From Mycobacterium sp. Root265 (lineage in GTDB: Bacteria > Actinomycetota > Actinomycetes > Mycobacteriales > Mycobacteriaceae): a stretch of DNA of 64,000 nt. The position numbers and the translations under genes are program-made. Positions within the stretch are counted from its first letter, which is position 1; every line of letters begins with the position of its first letter. The notes under the pieces were generated by a model, which had not been told where the DNA came from, searched no databases, and saw nothing but the letters and a program-made list of their open reading frames with translations. Location: the NCBI RefSeq assembly GCF_001428895.1, contig NZ_LMJA01000003.1, forward strand, positions 125,560 to 189,559, in the 5' to 3' direction. This document shows positions 35,764 through 42,797 of the stretch, one piece after another.

Positions 35764-36594
35764 TCAGACTCCGCGCGGTGTGATGGCCGTCGGCGGTAAG
35801 AGCTGCGGTGGTGTGGTCAACAGTGCGTGTGCGGCGAGGTCTGCGGACGGGTCACGGTCGTAGGCGGCGACAATGGCTGCGGCGTGCGAGCTCACCGTGA
35901 CGCCGTGGGCGCGGGCCACCCGGTTGAGCGTCAGCCGCGCCTGTTCGATGGTGCTGCCGAAGGTTTCGGCGACGATGCCGGTCGCCGAGGCGATCGTGGC
36001 GCTGCCCTGCAGCACCGATGCAATCAGGTCTTCGGAGGTACTGCGGCGAACGTCGGTGCGTGGAGCGATGGACAAGGCGAGGGCCGTCAGATTGGCCAGT
36101 GTCTGGCCCAGGTCGTTGGGCCGGGCAGTACCCCAGGGTTCGTCGGTGTGCACCACCAACGACCCCATGCGCGCACCCATCGCGGTCACCGGGAAGGCCC
36201 GCATCCCGCGCATGCCGGCGCGTAAAGCCTCGCGCCGGTAATCCGGCCACCGCGTCTCGTGGGATTCAACCAGGTCGTCGATCATCGTGACCGCACCGTC
36301 GCGAGCACTCTCGTAGGCGGGACCGGTGGCCACGAACCCGAAGTCGGTCTCAACGGGTTCACGCAGCGCCTCGGCGACCACCCTGACTTCCGCGTCGCCG
36401 TCGACGTCACCGTCATCCAGCAGCCCCACCACCGCCGACACCGCGGTGTAGCCCCGGCAGACGTCGTGGGCGATGGTGCTCAGTACCGTGGGTAGATCGA
36501 ACTCTGTGTTCAAAGTCGCGGTCAGTTCGGCGATCGCCAGCCGATTGCGCGCTGCAGTCATCTCTTTCGGCCCTTCCTGCTCCGTGGCGGTCAC
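35764..36594 (-). CDS. GAF-ANTAR regulator 2 (degenerate ANTAR)
   Basis: 276 residues from GTG 36594, one base after the upstream stop; ATG 36612 (overlapping) and ATG 36561 are alternatives. A GAF domain covers residues about 30-160 (LNTEFDLPTVLSTIAHDVCRGYTAVSAVVGLL). The C-terminal part has an ANTAR-like helical pair (TSEDLIASVLQGSATIASATGIVAETFGSTIEQARLTLNRVARAHGVTVS), but residues normally conserved in the RNA-binding helices are changed, so RNA binding is less certain. Confidence 0.7.
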   Translation of the reverse strand: MTATEQEGPKEMTAARNRLAIAELTATLNTEFDLPTVLSTIAHDVCRGYTAVSAVVGLLDDGDVDGDAEVRVVAEALREPVETDFGFVATGPAYESARDGAVTMIDDLVESHETRWPDYRREALRAGMRGMRAFPVTAMGARMGSLVVHTDEPWGTARPNDLGQTLANLTALALSIAPRTDVRRSTSEDLIASVLQGSATIASATGIVAETFGSTIEQARLTLNRVARAHGVTVSSHAAAIVAAYDRDPSADLAAHALLTTPPQLLPPTAITPRGV

Positions 36595-36595
36595 G

Positions 36596-37414
36596 TCATT
36601 GCCCCGACACATGACCCGCGTGGCCGTCGAGGTCGCGGAACGACAACTTCCGGCTCACCACATCGGCGGCGACTGCGACCACCGATCTTCTCTCGGCGTA
36701 CGCGTGTGCCCGCAACCGTGTCATCCCGTCGTGCGTGGATACCTTCAGCTGTACCGCCACCATGCCCGCCGCGATGTGCACCTGAGCGCGAGTGAACCGG
36801 TCGTCGACATGGGGTGATGCGCCGTCGTGCAACCCCACGGCCTCGATCGCCGCCTGGGCGTTGCCGCTGCGCCGCACCTGGCTCTGCCAGTTGGTTTCCA
36901 GCCGGTGACTGATGGCGGTGGTGCACGTCCGGGCGGACTCCAGCTCGCCCTGGGCCAGGGCACCGGGAGTCCGGCGGTACAGCTCGAGGATTCCCATCGG
37001 GCGTGACGCACCGGACACGGGAAATGCGAACACCGCGGCTACTCCGAGCGGCGCCACTTCGGCGGTGAACAACGGCCAGCGCTCCGCGAACTGAGGGTCT
37101 TCCACCGCGGGCCACAATTCGTCGCGATTCTGCGCGTAGGCATCCAGGCAAGGGCCCTCACCCACCGTGAACTGCAGTTCATCGATCTGCTGCGCCAGCG
37201 CATCGGTCGCGTGTACCAACTCACGCACGGTGCCCGACAAGACTGCCACCGCGGCACCGTCCACACCGGTCAGTCGCGCCGCGGTATCGCAGATGGCGCC
37301 CAGGCCGACAAACAACGACTCTCCGTCCAGGCGAAACAGATTCGACTCGCCACGGCCGGTTATCGCCCCCGCGCCGTCGGGATGCCCGGGATAATTCGAC
37401 GAGTCGCCTTCCAC
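36596..37414 (-). CDS. GAF-ANTAR regulator 3
   Basis: 272 residues from GTG 37414. After a 30-residue extension (GAITGRGESNLFRLDGES) comes the GAF domain (LGAICDTAARLTGVDGAAVAVLSGTVRELVHATDALAQQIDELQFTVGEGPCLDAY), and the C-terminal ANTAR domain begins at ASPHVDDRFTRAQVHIAAGMVAVQLKVSTHDGMTRLRAHAYAERRS. The TVGEGPCLDAY motif is typical of mycobacterial GAF-ANTAR proteins. It heads the three-regulator cluster 34982-37414, whose second and third members nearly abut. Confidence 0.8.
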   Translation of the reverse strand: MEGDSSNYPGHPDGAGAITGRGESNLFRLDGESLFVGLGAICDTAARLTGVDGAAVAVLSGTVRELVHATDALAQQIDELQFTVGEGPCLDAYAQNRDELWPAVEDPQFAERWPLFTAEVAPLGVAAVFAFPVSGASRPMGILELYRRTPGALAQGELESARTCTTAISHRLETNWQSQVRRSGNAQAAIEAVGLHDGASPHVDDRFTRAQVHIAAGMVAVQLKVSTHDGMTRLRAHAYAERRSVVAVAADVVSRKLSFRDLDGHAGHVSGQ

Positions 37415-37534
37415 CCGTTCACCTCTTCATTCCGGGTTCTGTGGTCACATCCACTATTGCCCCTTTTGCGGAGAATAACCATCTCGGCTCCGACGGTCGG
37501 GGCGACCCGTCATGACACCCTCAGCGGCGACCCG

Positions 37535-39295
37535 TCACAGGTCCACCACGACGGCCCCGGAGGGCTGTGCGCAACAGATCAAGATGTTCCCCTCGGCGGG
37601 CGGTTCCAGCGGCTCCGGGTCGTAGCGCACGGTTCCCGACAGCAGCGCCGTCTCGCAGTTGTGGCACACCCCGGTGCGGCAGGACCAGCGGGTCGGGACG
37701 TCGCACGTTTCGGCGAATTCGAGCAGGCTGGTGCTGGGCGGCCCCCAGGGTGCCGAGAGCCCGCTGCGCGCGAACTGCACCTCCGGTCCGGGTCCGGGCG
37801 ACCCCGCAGGCGGGTGCGGGGCGATCGACGTCGCGGCGATTCCAGGGGTGAGGGCGGCGGCCGCACCGAACAGTTCGGAGTGCACCCGGGCGGAATCCAG
37901 TCCATAGGACTCCAGGGCATTGGTGAGGTCGTTCATGAATGCCGCAGGCCCGCACAGATAGGCGTCCGCGTCGCGCGGCAGGGCCAGTCCCGCAATGGTT
38001 TCGCTGGTCAGCCGGCCCTGGTCGGTGAAATCGGCCCCCAGCCTGTCGGCTGACGTAGGTCGGCTGTAGAAGATGCGGAAATGGCTGCCGGGCAACTGTT
38101 TCAGCAGATCGCGGCTCTCCTGAGCGAATGGGTGCTCCTCTCCGCTGCGGGCCCCGTGCAGCCACCACAGCGGACGGCCCGAATGTGTCGCCGCAAGCCA
38201 GTGCAGCATCGAGAGCACCGGGGTGGCCCCCACCCCGGCGGAAATCAGAATCAGCGGTGCAGTTGCCTCGGTGAGGAAGAAGGTGCCGCGAGGCGCGGCG
38301 ACGTCCAGGAGATCACCGCGCTGGACGTGGCTGTGGATGTTTCCGCTGGCCAAGCCGTGTGGCTCTCGTTTGACGCTGATTCGGTAGTCGGCGGCCCCCG
38401 GCTGGTTGGACAGTGAGTAGTTGCGGATCAGCGGCGCACCGATGGGTTGGGGGTAGAGCCGCAGCGTGATCGATTGTCCGGGAAGCCATTTCGGTAGCGG
38501 TACGCCGTCCGGGTCGGCCAACGACACTGAGCGCACGTTCTGACTTTCGTCGTGCACAGCTTCGACCCGCAGTGGGCGGAATCCGGTCCACGCCGGTGGC
38601 GGGCTCGTCGCGCCGGTCAGCCCGACGTTCCCGGCGGGGCCCGTCGGCTTCTGGCTCTGTTCCGCCAGGCTCTGCAGGGACGCCTGCCAGCCGGGGCTGA
38701 GTGCCGGGATGCGAAGTGCGCGTTGCAATGTGTCGCGGGGGTGCCCGGGCAGGTAGAGCAGCGCGTCGATCTCGGCGACCGACACCTGCTCGGGTCCAGA
38801 GCTGAGCTTGACGATTTCCTGACCGGCTTCGATTTCGCCTTCGGTGATCACCCGGCAGTAGAACCCGGGCCGGCCGTGCGAGACCAACAGGGCCGCCATT
38901 CGGGGTTCGCCGATGCGCATGCCGGCCCGGTAGCAGGTAACCCGTGGCTGGGTCACCTCGAAGACCGCCTCCCCGATGCGGTATCGGTCACCGATGCACA
39001 CCTCGTCGTCGGGCAGCCCCTCGACGGTGAGGTTCTCCCCCAGCAGCCCGGGCGCCAGGTCGTCGCGGCCGAACACCTGCGCCCAGTGCCGGTAGGAATC
39101 GAGTTGATAGACCAGGACGGCCCGGTTCTCCCCGCCGTGGCCACCGAGGTCACCTTGACCGTCGCCGTCGATGTTGAGCCGCCGCGCCATCCGCGGCCCG
39201 GTCACCGGTTGTTTCCACGCGCCGGTGTAGACGGTGCGCTGATTCCACTCGACGTCCCTGGGCAGGCCGACGTTCACCGAGGTCAGTGTGGCCAC
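37535..39295 (-). CDS. MOSC / ferredoxin-reductase / 2Fe-2S fusion protein (YiiM-like)
   Basis: 586 residues from GTG 39295. Residues 1-215 form a MOSC plus 3-alpha domain like YiiM (molybdopterin-binding; GDLGGHGGENRAVLVYQLDSYRHW and VTQPRVTCYRAGMR with a Cys expected to contact the cofactor). Residues about 245-480 form a FAD/NAD ferredoxin reductase (IRNYSLSNQPG and ILISAGVGATPVLSMLHWL). The C-terminus is a plant-type 2Fe-2S ferredoxin with C539-x4-C544-x2-C547 and C575. The architecture predicts an N-hydroxyl reductase-like enzyme with its own electron chain. Confidence 0.85.
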   Translation of the reverse strand: MATLTSVNVGLPRDVEWNQRTVYTGAWKQPVTGPRMARRLNIDGDGQGDLGGHGGENRAVLVYQLDSYRHWAQVFGRDDLAPGLLGENLTVEGLPDDEVCIGDRYRIGEAVFEVTQPRVTCYRAGMRIGEPRMAALLVSHGRPGFYCRVITEGEIEAGQEIVKLSSGPEQVSVAEIDALLYLPGHPRDTLQRALRIPALSPGWQASLQSLAEQSQKPTGPAGNVGLTGATSPPPAWTGFRPLRVEAVHDESQNVRSVSLADPDGVPLPKWLPGQSITLRLYPQPIGAPLIRNYSLSNQPGAADYRISVKREPHGLASGNIHSHVQRGDLLDVAAPRGTFFLTEATAPLILISAGVGATPVLSMLHWLAATHSGRPLWWLHGARSGEEHPFAQESRDLLKQLPGSHFRIFYSRPTSADRLGADFTDQGRLTSETIAGLALPRDADAYLCGPAAFMNDLTNALESYGLDSARVHSELFGAAAALTPGIAATSIAPHPPAGSPGPGPEVQFARSGLSAPWGPPSTSLLEFAETCDVPTRWSCRTGVCHNCETALLSGTVRYDPEPLEPPAEGNILICCAQPSGAVVVDL

Positions 39296-39734
39296 AAGGG
39301 TGTCCCTTCCTCGCCGTGCAGCACGACGGTCTTTGGCGGGGTGGCTATCGGATTCTTACACGGTGCACTGACTGCGAGACCTCACAATGGCGTCTTGCCG
39401 CCGATCGTGTTGGCGCCACGCCAAAGTCGAACTGCCCAAAAACGTTGTTTTGTACATACTTCGGGCCTCCGGACTGACGTGTCGGCAACAGTTCCCCTCG
39501 CGTGAATGCAAACCCGTGACTGTTGCCAGGTGCGGGCAGGTCGCCGATACCGAAAAGCAAGTAGTGCACTACGCGGACCAGCGGACTGCCGAAGCGTAAC
39601 GATAACGACGGGTAACCGTTGCAGCACGAAGCGGTGACGGTTGCGGCACAGGCGAAAGGCATCTCTGTCGGTCACTGGGCCACTCGGGGAACGCCGCCCA
39701 ACGGCACACAGGGAGGAATGAAAGGGACAGAGCC
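39296..39734. other. 439-bp intergenic region
   Basis: Lies between the MOSC gene (leftward) and the 210-residue protein (rightward). There is an imperfect direct repeat in GTAACCGTTGCAGCAC / GTGACGGTTGCGGCAC around 39611-39650. Short frames on either strand have no ribosome site. Nothing else is recognised. Confidence 0.6.
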
Positions 39735-40367
39735 ATGAGTGCTCACATCATGCCGATCACAGGCTCGCAGCATTCGCCGGCCGACGCGTCGCGGCGACGG
39801 GGTTGGTTCGGCACCACGGACAACAGCGACGAAGACCGTGGCTGGTTGCACGACGCGAAGGTACTCGGAGGCGTCGTCGCCGCGGTTACTCCGCTGATTC
39901 TGTTGGTCGCACAAGTGACCGACTTGGGCGTCGACGACGTGCACGACCAGACTGCATCGGCCAAGGGGTCGATCGCCATGGTGGCTCCCAGTCTCGACGC
40001 GAGCAAGATCACCGTCGCCGGGACCGCAGACCCGGGTGTGAACACCGTCATGGTGCGAGTCGGTTCACTCGGCCCAGAGGGTCAGGGGTGGGCGAGAAAA
40101 ACCGAGGTCTTCGCCCAGGAGTGGAAGATGGTCATTCCGACTGCGCCGAAACTGGTCGGAGAATACGAGATCGAGGCGTGGTACTACACGCCATCTGGCG
40201 TCAAACTGGCCGCGAGTCAGCGTGAACTGGCCTCATCCTTCATGGAGCCGCCACCTCCGCCGAACCTGCCAGGCGACCTCGCCGACTGTGTTGCCCAATA
40301 CGGCGATGTCTGCTTCCAGGGGCAGCCCGGCTGGAGTGACCCGTCGGTCTATCGATCAGGTCAGTGA
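39735..40367 (+). CDS. Hypothetical single-pass membrane protein with C-terminal Cys pair
   Basis: 210 residues from ATG 39735, with AAAGGGA upstream. One hydrophobic segment (VLGGVVAAVTPLILLVAQV, residues about 43-61) separates a basic cytoplasmic N-terminus from an outer domain rich in beta-type strands (ASKITVAGTADPGVNTVMVRVGSLG and GEYEIEAWYYTPSG). The last 40 residues are Pro-rich and end with a Cys pair (ADCVAQYGDVCFQG). No family is recognised. It is immediately followed by the 51-bp repeat that marks the islet boundary and whose hairpin would terminate its transcript. Confidence 0.6.
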   Translation: MSAHIMPITGSQHSPADASRRRGWFGTTDNSDEDRGWLHDAKVLGGVVAAVTPLILLVAQVTDLGVDDVHDQTASAKGSIAMVAPSLDASKITVAGTADPGVNTVMVRVGSLGPEGQGWARKTEVFAQEWKMVIPTAPKLVGEYEIEAWYYTPSGVKLAASQRELASSFMEPPPPPNLPGDLADCVAQYGDVCFQGQPGWSDPSVYRSGQ

Positions 40368-40404
40368 GGGGCGCGCTCTCTCACAGGAACGCGCCACAGA
40401 ACCG

Positions 40405-40455
40405 AAAAACCCGCTCCGACACTGGTCGGAGCGGGTTTTCCTTGGTCGGGCCGAC
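40405..40455 (+). repeat. Left direct repeat (att-like, tRNA-Pro 3' end plus terminator)
   Basis: 51 bases, with 49 of them identical to 46541-46591 in the same orientation (mismatches at 40440 and 40452). Read leftward it contains GTCGGCCCGACCA, matching the last bases of tRNA-Pro, followed by the terminator hairpin. No tRNA body is attached, as expected for an attachment-site scar. Confidence 0.7.
40406..40439. terminator. Bidirectional intrinsic terminator
   Basis: 15-bp stem (40406-40420 with 40425-40439), ACTG loop, A-run on the left and T-run on the right. It ends the transcript of the 210-residue membrane protein and belongs to the left islet repeat. Confidence 0.8.
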
Positions 40456-40624
40456 TCATTCCGATCATCGAATTGCCACACCGCCAGACGCGAGAGTTCG
40501 AGGGCCGATCCGATGAATCAGCCCACGGCCGCACCAGCGCTACCTCACTCCGCCTAACGCCGGGGCCGCTGGACTCCGATTCGGACTCAGAGCAGCACGA
40601 CCACGCACAGCTCGCGTTGCACCA

Positions 40625-40645
40625 TTAGTGCGATATAGTGCACTA
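40625..40645 (+). promoter_or_regulatory. Operator overlapping the -10 box of the XRE-cupin gene
   Basis: TAGTGCACTA (40636-40645) is a perfect palindrome, and a half-site TTAGTGC lies at 40625-40631. TATAGT (40634-40639) fits a -10 hexamer, so transcription should start next to ATG 40647, giving a leaderless mRNA whose promoter is blocked when the palindrome is bound. Autoregulation is inferred. Confidence 0.55.
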
Positions 40646-40646
40646 C

Positions 40647-41258
40647 ATGGATGAGGTGGCGGCGAAACTCGCCGCGGCGATCGGCGCGCGCGTCAAGCAG
40701 GAGCGACGCGCACGGGACTGGACACTCGATCGGTTGGCGGAAGTGGCCGGCGTGAGCCGTCGCATGGTGGTCAGCGTCGAGCAGGGCACCGTCAATCCCA
40801 GTGTGGGAACGCTGCTTCGACTCAGCGATGCGTTGGGGATCGGTCTGCCCGCGCTGGTCGAACCTCCTGGGCGCCGCACCGTCACCGTCACCCGCAGCGG
40901 CCAGGGCGCAGAACTGTGGACCGGCGCCGAGGGCGGATGCGGAGTCCTGGTCGCCGGCACCACCGCTCCCGATGTCGTCGAACTGTGGGACTGGAGCCTG
41001 GGTCCGGGCGACATCCATGCAACCGAGGCCCATGCCGCCGGCACCACAGAACTCCTGCACGTTCTGCACGGCGAGATCACCGTCGAGGTCGCCGGTGAGT
41101 CGATCGCACTTCAGACCGGCGACGCGTTGACGTTTCCCGGCGACCTCCCGCACACCTATGCCAATACCCATGGCGTAGCGGCACGGTTCTCTCTGGCGGT
41201 GTTCGAGCCCGGCGTCGGTACCTCTACCCCACCGCGGCCCGAAGGGACCCATGACTGA
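40647..41258 (+). CDS. XRE-family regulator with C-terminal cupin domain
   Basis: 203 residues from ATG 40647 (a GTG at 40638 lies in the operator and is less likely). The first 60 residues are a helix-turn-helix (LDRLAEVAGVSRRMVVSVEQGTVNPSVGTLLRLSDALG). The cupin beta-barrel begins near residue 95 and contains HVLHGEITVEVAGE and LTFPGDLPHTYAN with metal-type His residues. Such proteins are ligand-sensing repressors, often of small-molecule metabolism genes. It is probably autoregulatory through the palindrome at its own start, and 88 bp separate it from the flavoprotein gene. Confidence 0.85.
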   Translation: MDEVAAKLAAAIGARVKQERRARDWTLDRLAEVAGVSRRMVVSVEQGTVNPSVGTLLRLSDALGIGLPALVEPPGRRTVTVTRSGQGAELWTGAEGGCGVLVAGTTAPDVVELWDWSLGPGDIHATEAHAAGTTELLHVLHGEITVEVAGESIALQTGDALTFPGDLPHTYANTHGVAARFSLAVFEPGVGTSTPPRPEGTHD

Positions 41259-41346
41259 CCTCGACGAGGTTCTGGGCACCACACATGGACGACGCGATGG
41301 CACACAGCGGCCAGCCGAATGTTGACTGCAACGCAAGGAGATTGAG

Positions 41347-42012
41347 ATGCTCATCCACCCCTGGGACGCTGCGCGGGACGCCGCCGAATGGCAGCGGTGG
41401 CTGGCGACCACGGACCGGTTCGGGACCCTGGCGGTTAACAACATCGATCCCGGTCAGGCCCCACTGCTCATCCACACTCACTTCACCCTCACCGACAGCG
41501 AGTTGGTCTTCCACCTGGCGCGCCCCAACCCGATCTGGCCACACTTGGAAGCGGCCGGCGAGGTGCGCCTGGCGGTGATCGGCGACTACGCCTACATCCC
41601 GTCCTATTGGCGGGCCAAAGCCGGCGGCGCTGACGAAGACGGTGTTCCGACGAGTTACTACTCTGCCGTCCAATTCGTCGGCCGGCCTTCAGTTGTCGAT
41701 GATCCGGAGGGCAAGGTGCAGATCCTCAGGACCCAGTTCGGCGATCTGCAGCCCGAAGGCGGCCACGCGGCCGTCGCTGTCGGAGAGGATCCCTACGGCC
41801 GGTTACTGCCCGGCATCCGTGGGGTCCGCATGTCCATCGTGAGGGTCGAGGCCAAGTTCAAGTACGACGACCACAATCCGGTCGAGCACCGGGAGCGCGT
41901 CATCGGCCGGCTCCGCGAGCGTGACACAGGACTAGACACCGGCGCGGCGGCTCACCAACGCCTCCGCCTCGACACCATCGGCGATTGGAAAGCCCGCCGG
42001 AAGCCGACATAA
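41347..42012 (+). CDS. PaiB-like FMN-binding protein
   Basis: 221 residues from ATG 41347. The split-barrel FMN fold is suggested by RFGTLAVNNIDPGQAPLLIHTHFTLT, then LVFHLARPNPIWPHLEAAGEVRLAVIGDYAYIPSYWRAK, and VPTSYYSAVQFVGRPSVVD. The last segment and the C-terminal KYDDHNPVEHRERVIGRLRER match PaiB/FMN-binding negative regulators, which bind FMN and act in protease or polyamine control. It probably forms an operon with the XRE-cupin gene. Confidence 0.75.
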   Translation: MLIHPWDAARDAAEWQRWLATTDRFGTLAVNNIDPGQAPLLIHTHFTLTDSELVFHLARPNPIWPHLEAAGEVRLAVIGDYAYIPSYWRAKAGGADEDGVPTSYYSAVQFVGRPSVVDDPEGKVQILRTQFGDLQPEGGHAAVAVGEDPYGRLLPGIRGVRMSIVRVEAKFKYDDHNPVEHRERVIGRLRERDTGLDTGAAAHQRLRLDTIGDWKARRKPT

Positions 42013-42797
42013 GAGTGAGGTCGCCGACTGCGCTTCGCGCGTGGACGCTCGCGCTGGATGATGGAACCGCAAAACTGATCGATCGATCACAATGGCAATG
42101 CGTGGAATGCCTGCGAAGCTCGTGCCGAACTGTTCTTCCGACCGCTGACAACAGCGGCACTGTAGGTCTGATGACAGCGGCGTCCGGCCAAACTCGGTCA
42201 ACACGGGCGACGGCCAGATCATGCCCGACGGGCGTACGTCGCGGTGGGCAGGCATAAACAGCGGGCCTGAAACATCTGCCGGCTCTCGCCGACACCTCGA
42301 TAGAGAGTCCCTCCTGGGTGGCATTCGGCGAGGGCTTCCCAGTTGATGACCGATCAGCGATATTCGGGGTTGAGTCATTCTGGCGCAGCGTGATTGGCGA
42401 CAGGCTGCAAGCCCACTGCTGGCTGCCCCGACGATCGCCAAGGCGGGTCCGCGCTTTGTCCGTGCAGGATGTCGTGATCACCTGACCGACCAGATCAGTC
42501 GGCCTCTCGAGTCATTCACGCACCCGACCGTGGCGGGACGAAGTGAACACGCCCCTCGATGCACATTTCAGCAACGTATGGGCTAGCGCCGACACCGCCG
42601 GCGCAAGCTATCGCCGATCCAGGTGCGGGGTACGCACCGTTGACAGCCGTGGTGATCCATGTCACTCTTCCTGATCAGTCGACCAAATTCTGACACACCA
42701 TTCGGGCGTCCGGCCGCACCATCAGAACTCAAGACGTGCACCGAAGACGATCAACTGAACACGGATTAACCCCTCAAACCCATATGGAGCTGAACCC
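42013..42797. other. 785-bp region without recognisable gene inside the islet
   Basis: Lower in GC than its surroundings and with several short overlapping frames on both strands, none with a ribosome site or recognisable motif. TTCTGA and TCAGAA (near 42689 and 42722) form a loose inverted repeat before the next gene. It could be the remains of decayed cargo. Confidence 0.5.

Noticed and set aside
42013-42500. Several 60-190-codon frames in the silent part of the islet
   Set aside because: Overlap each other on both strands, lack ribosome sites and have no recognisable family.
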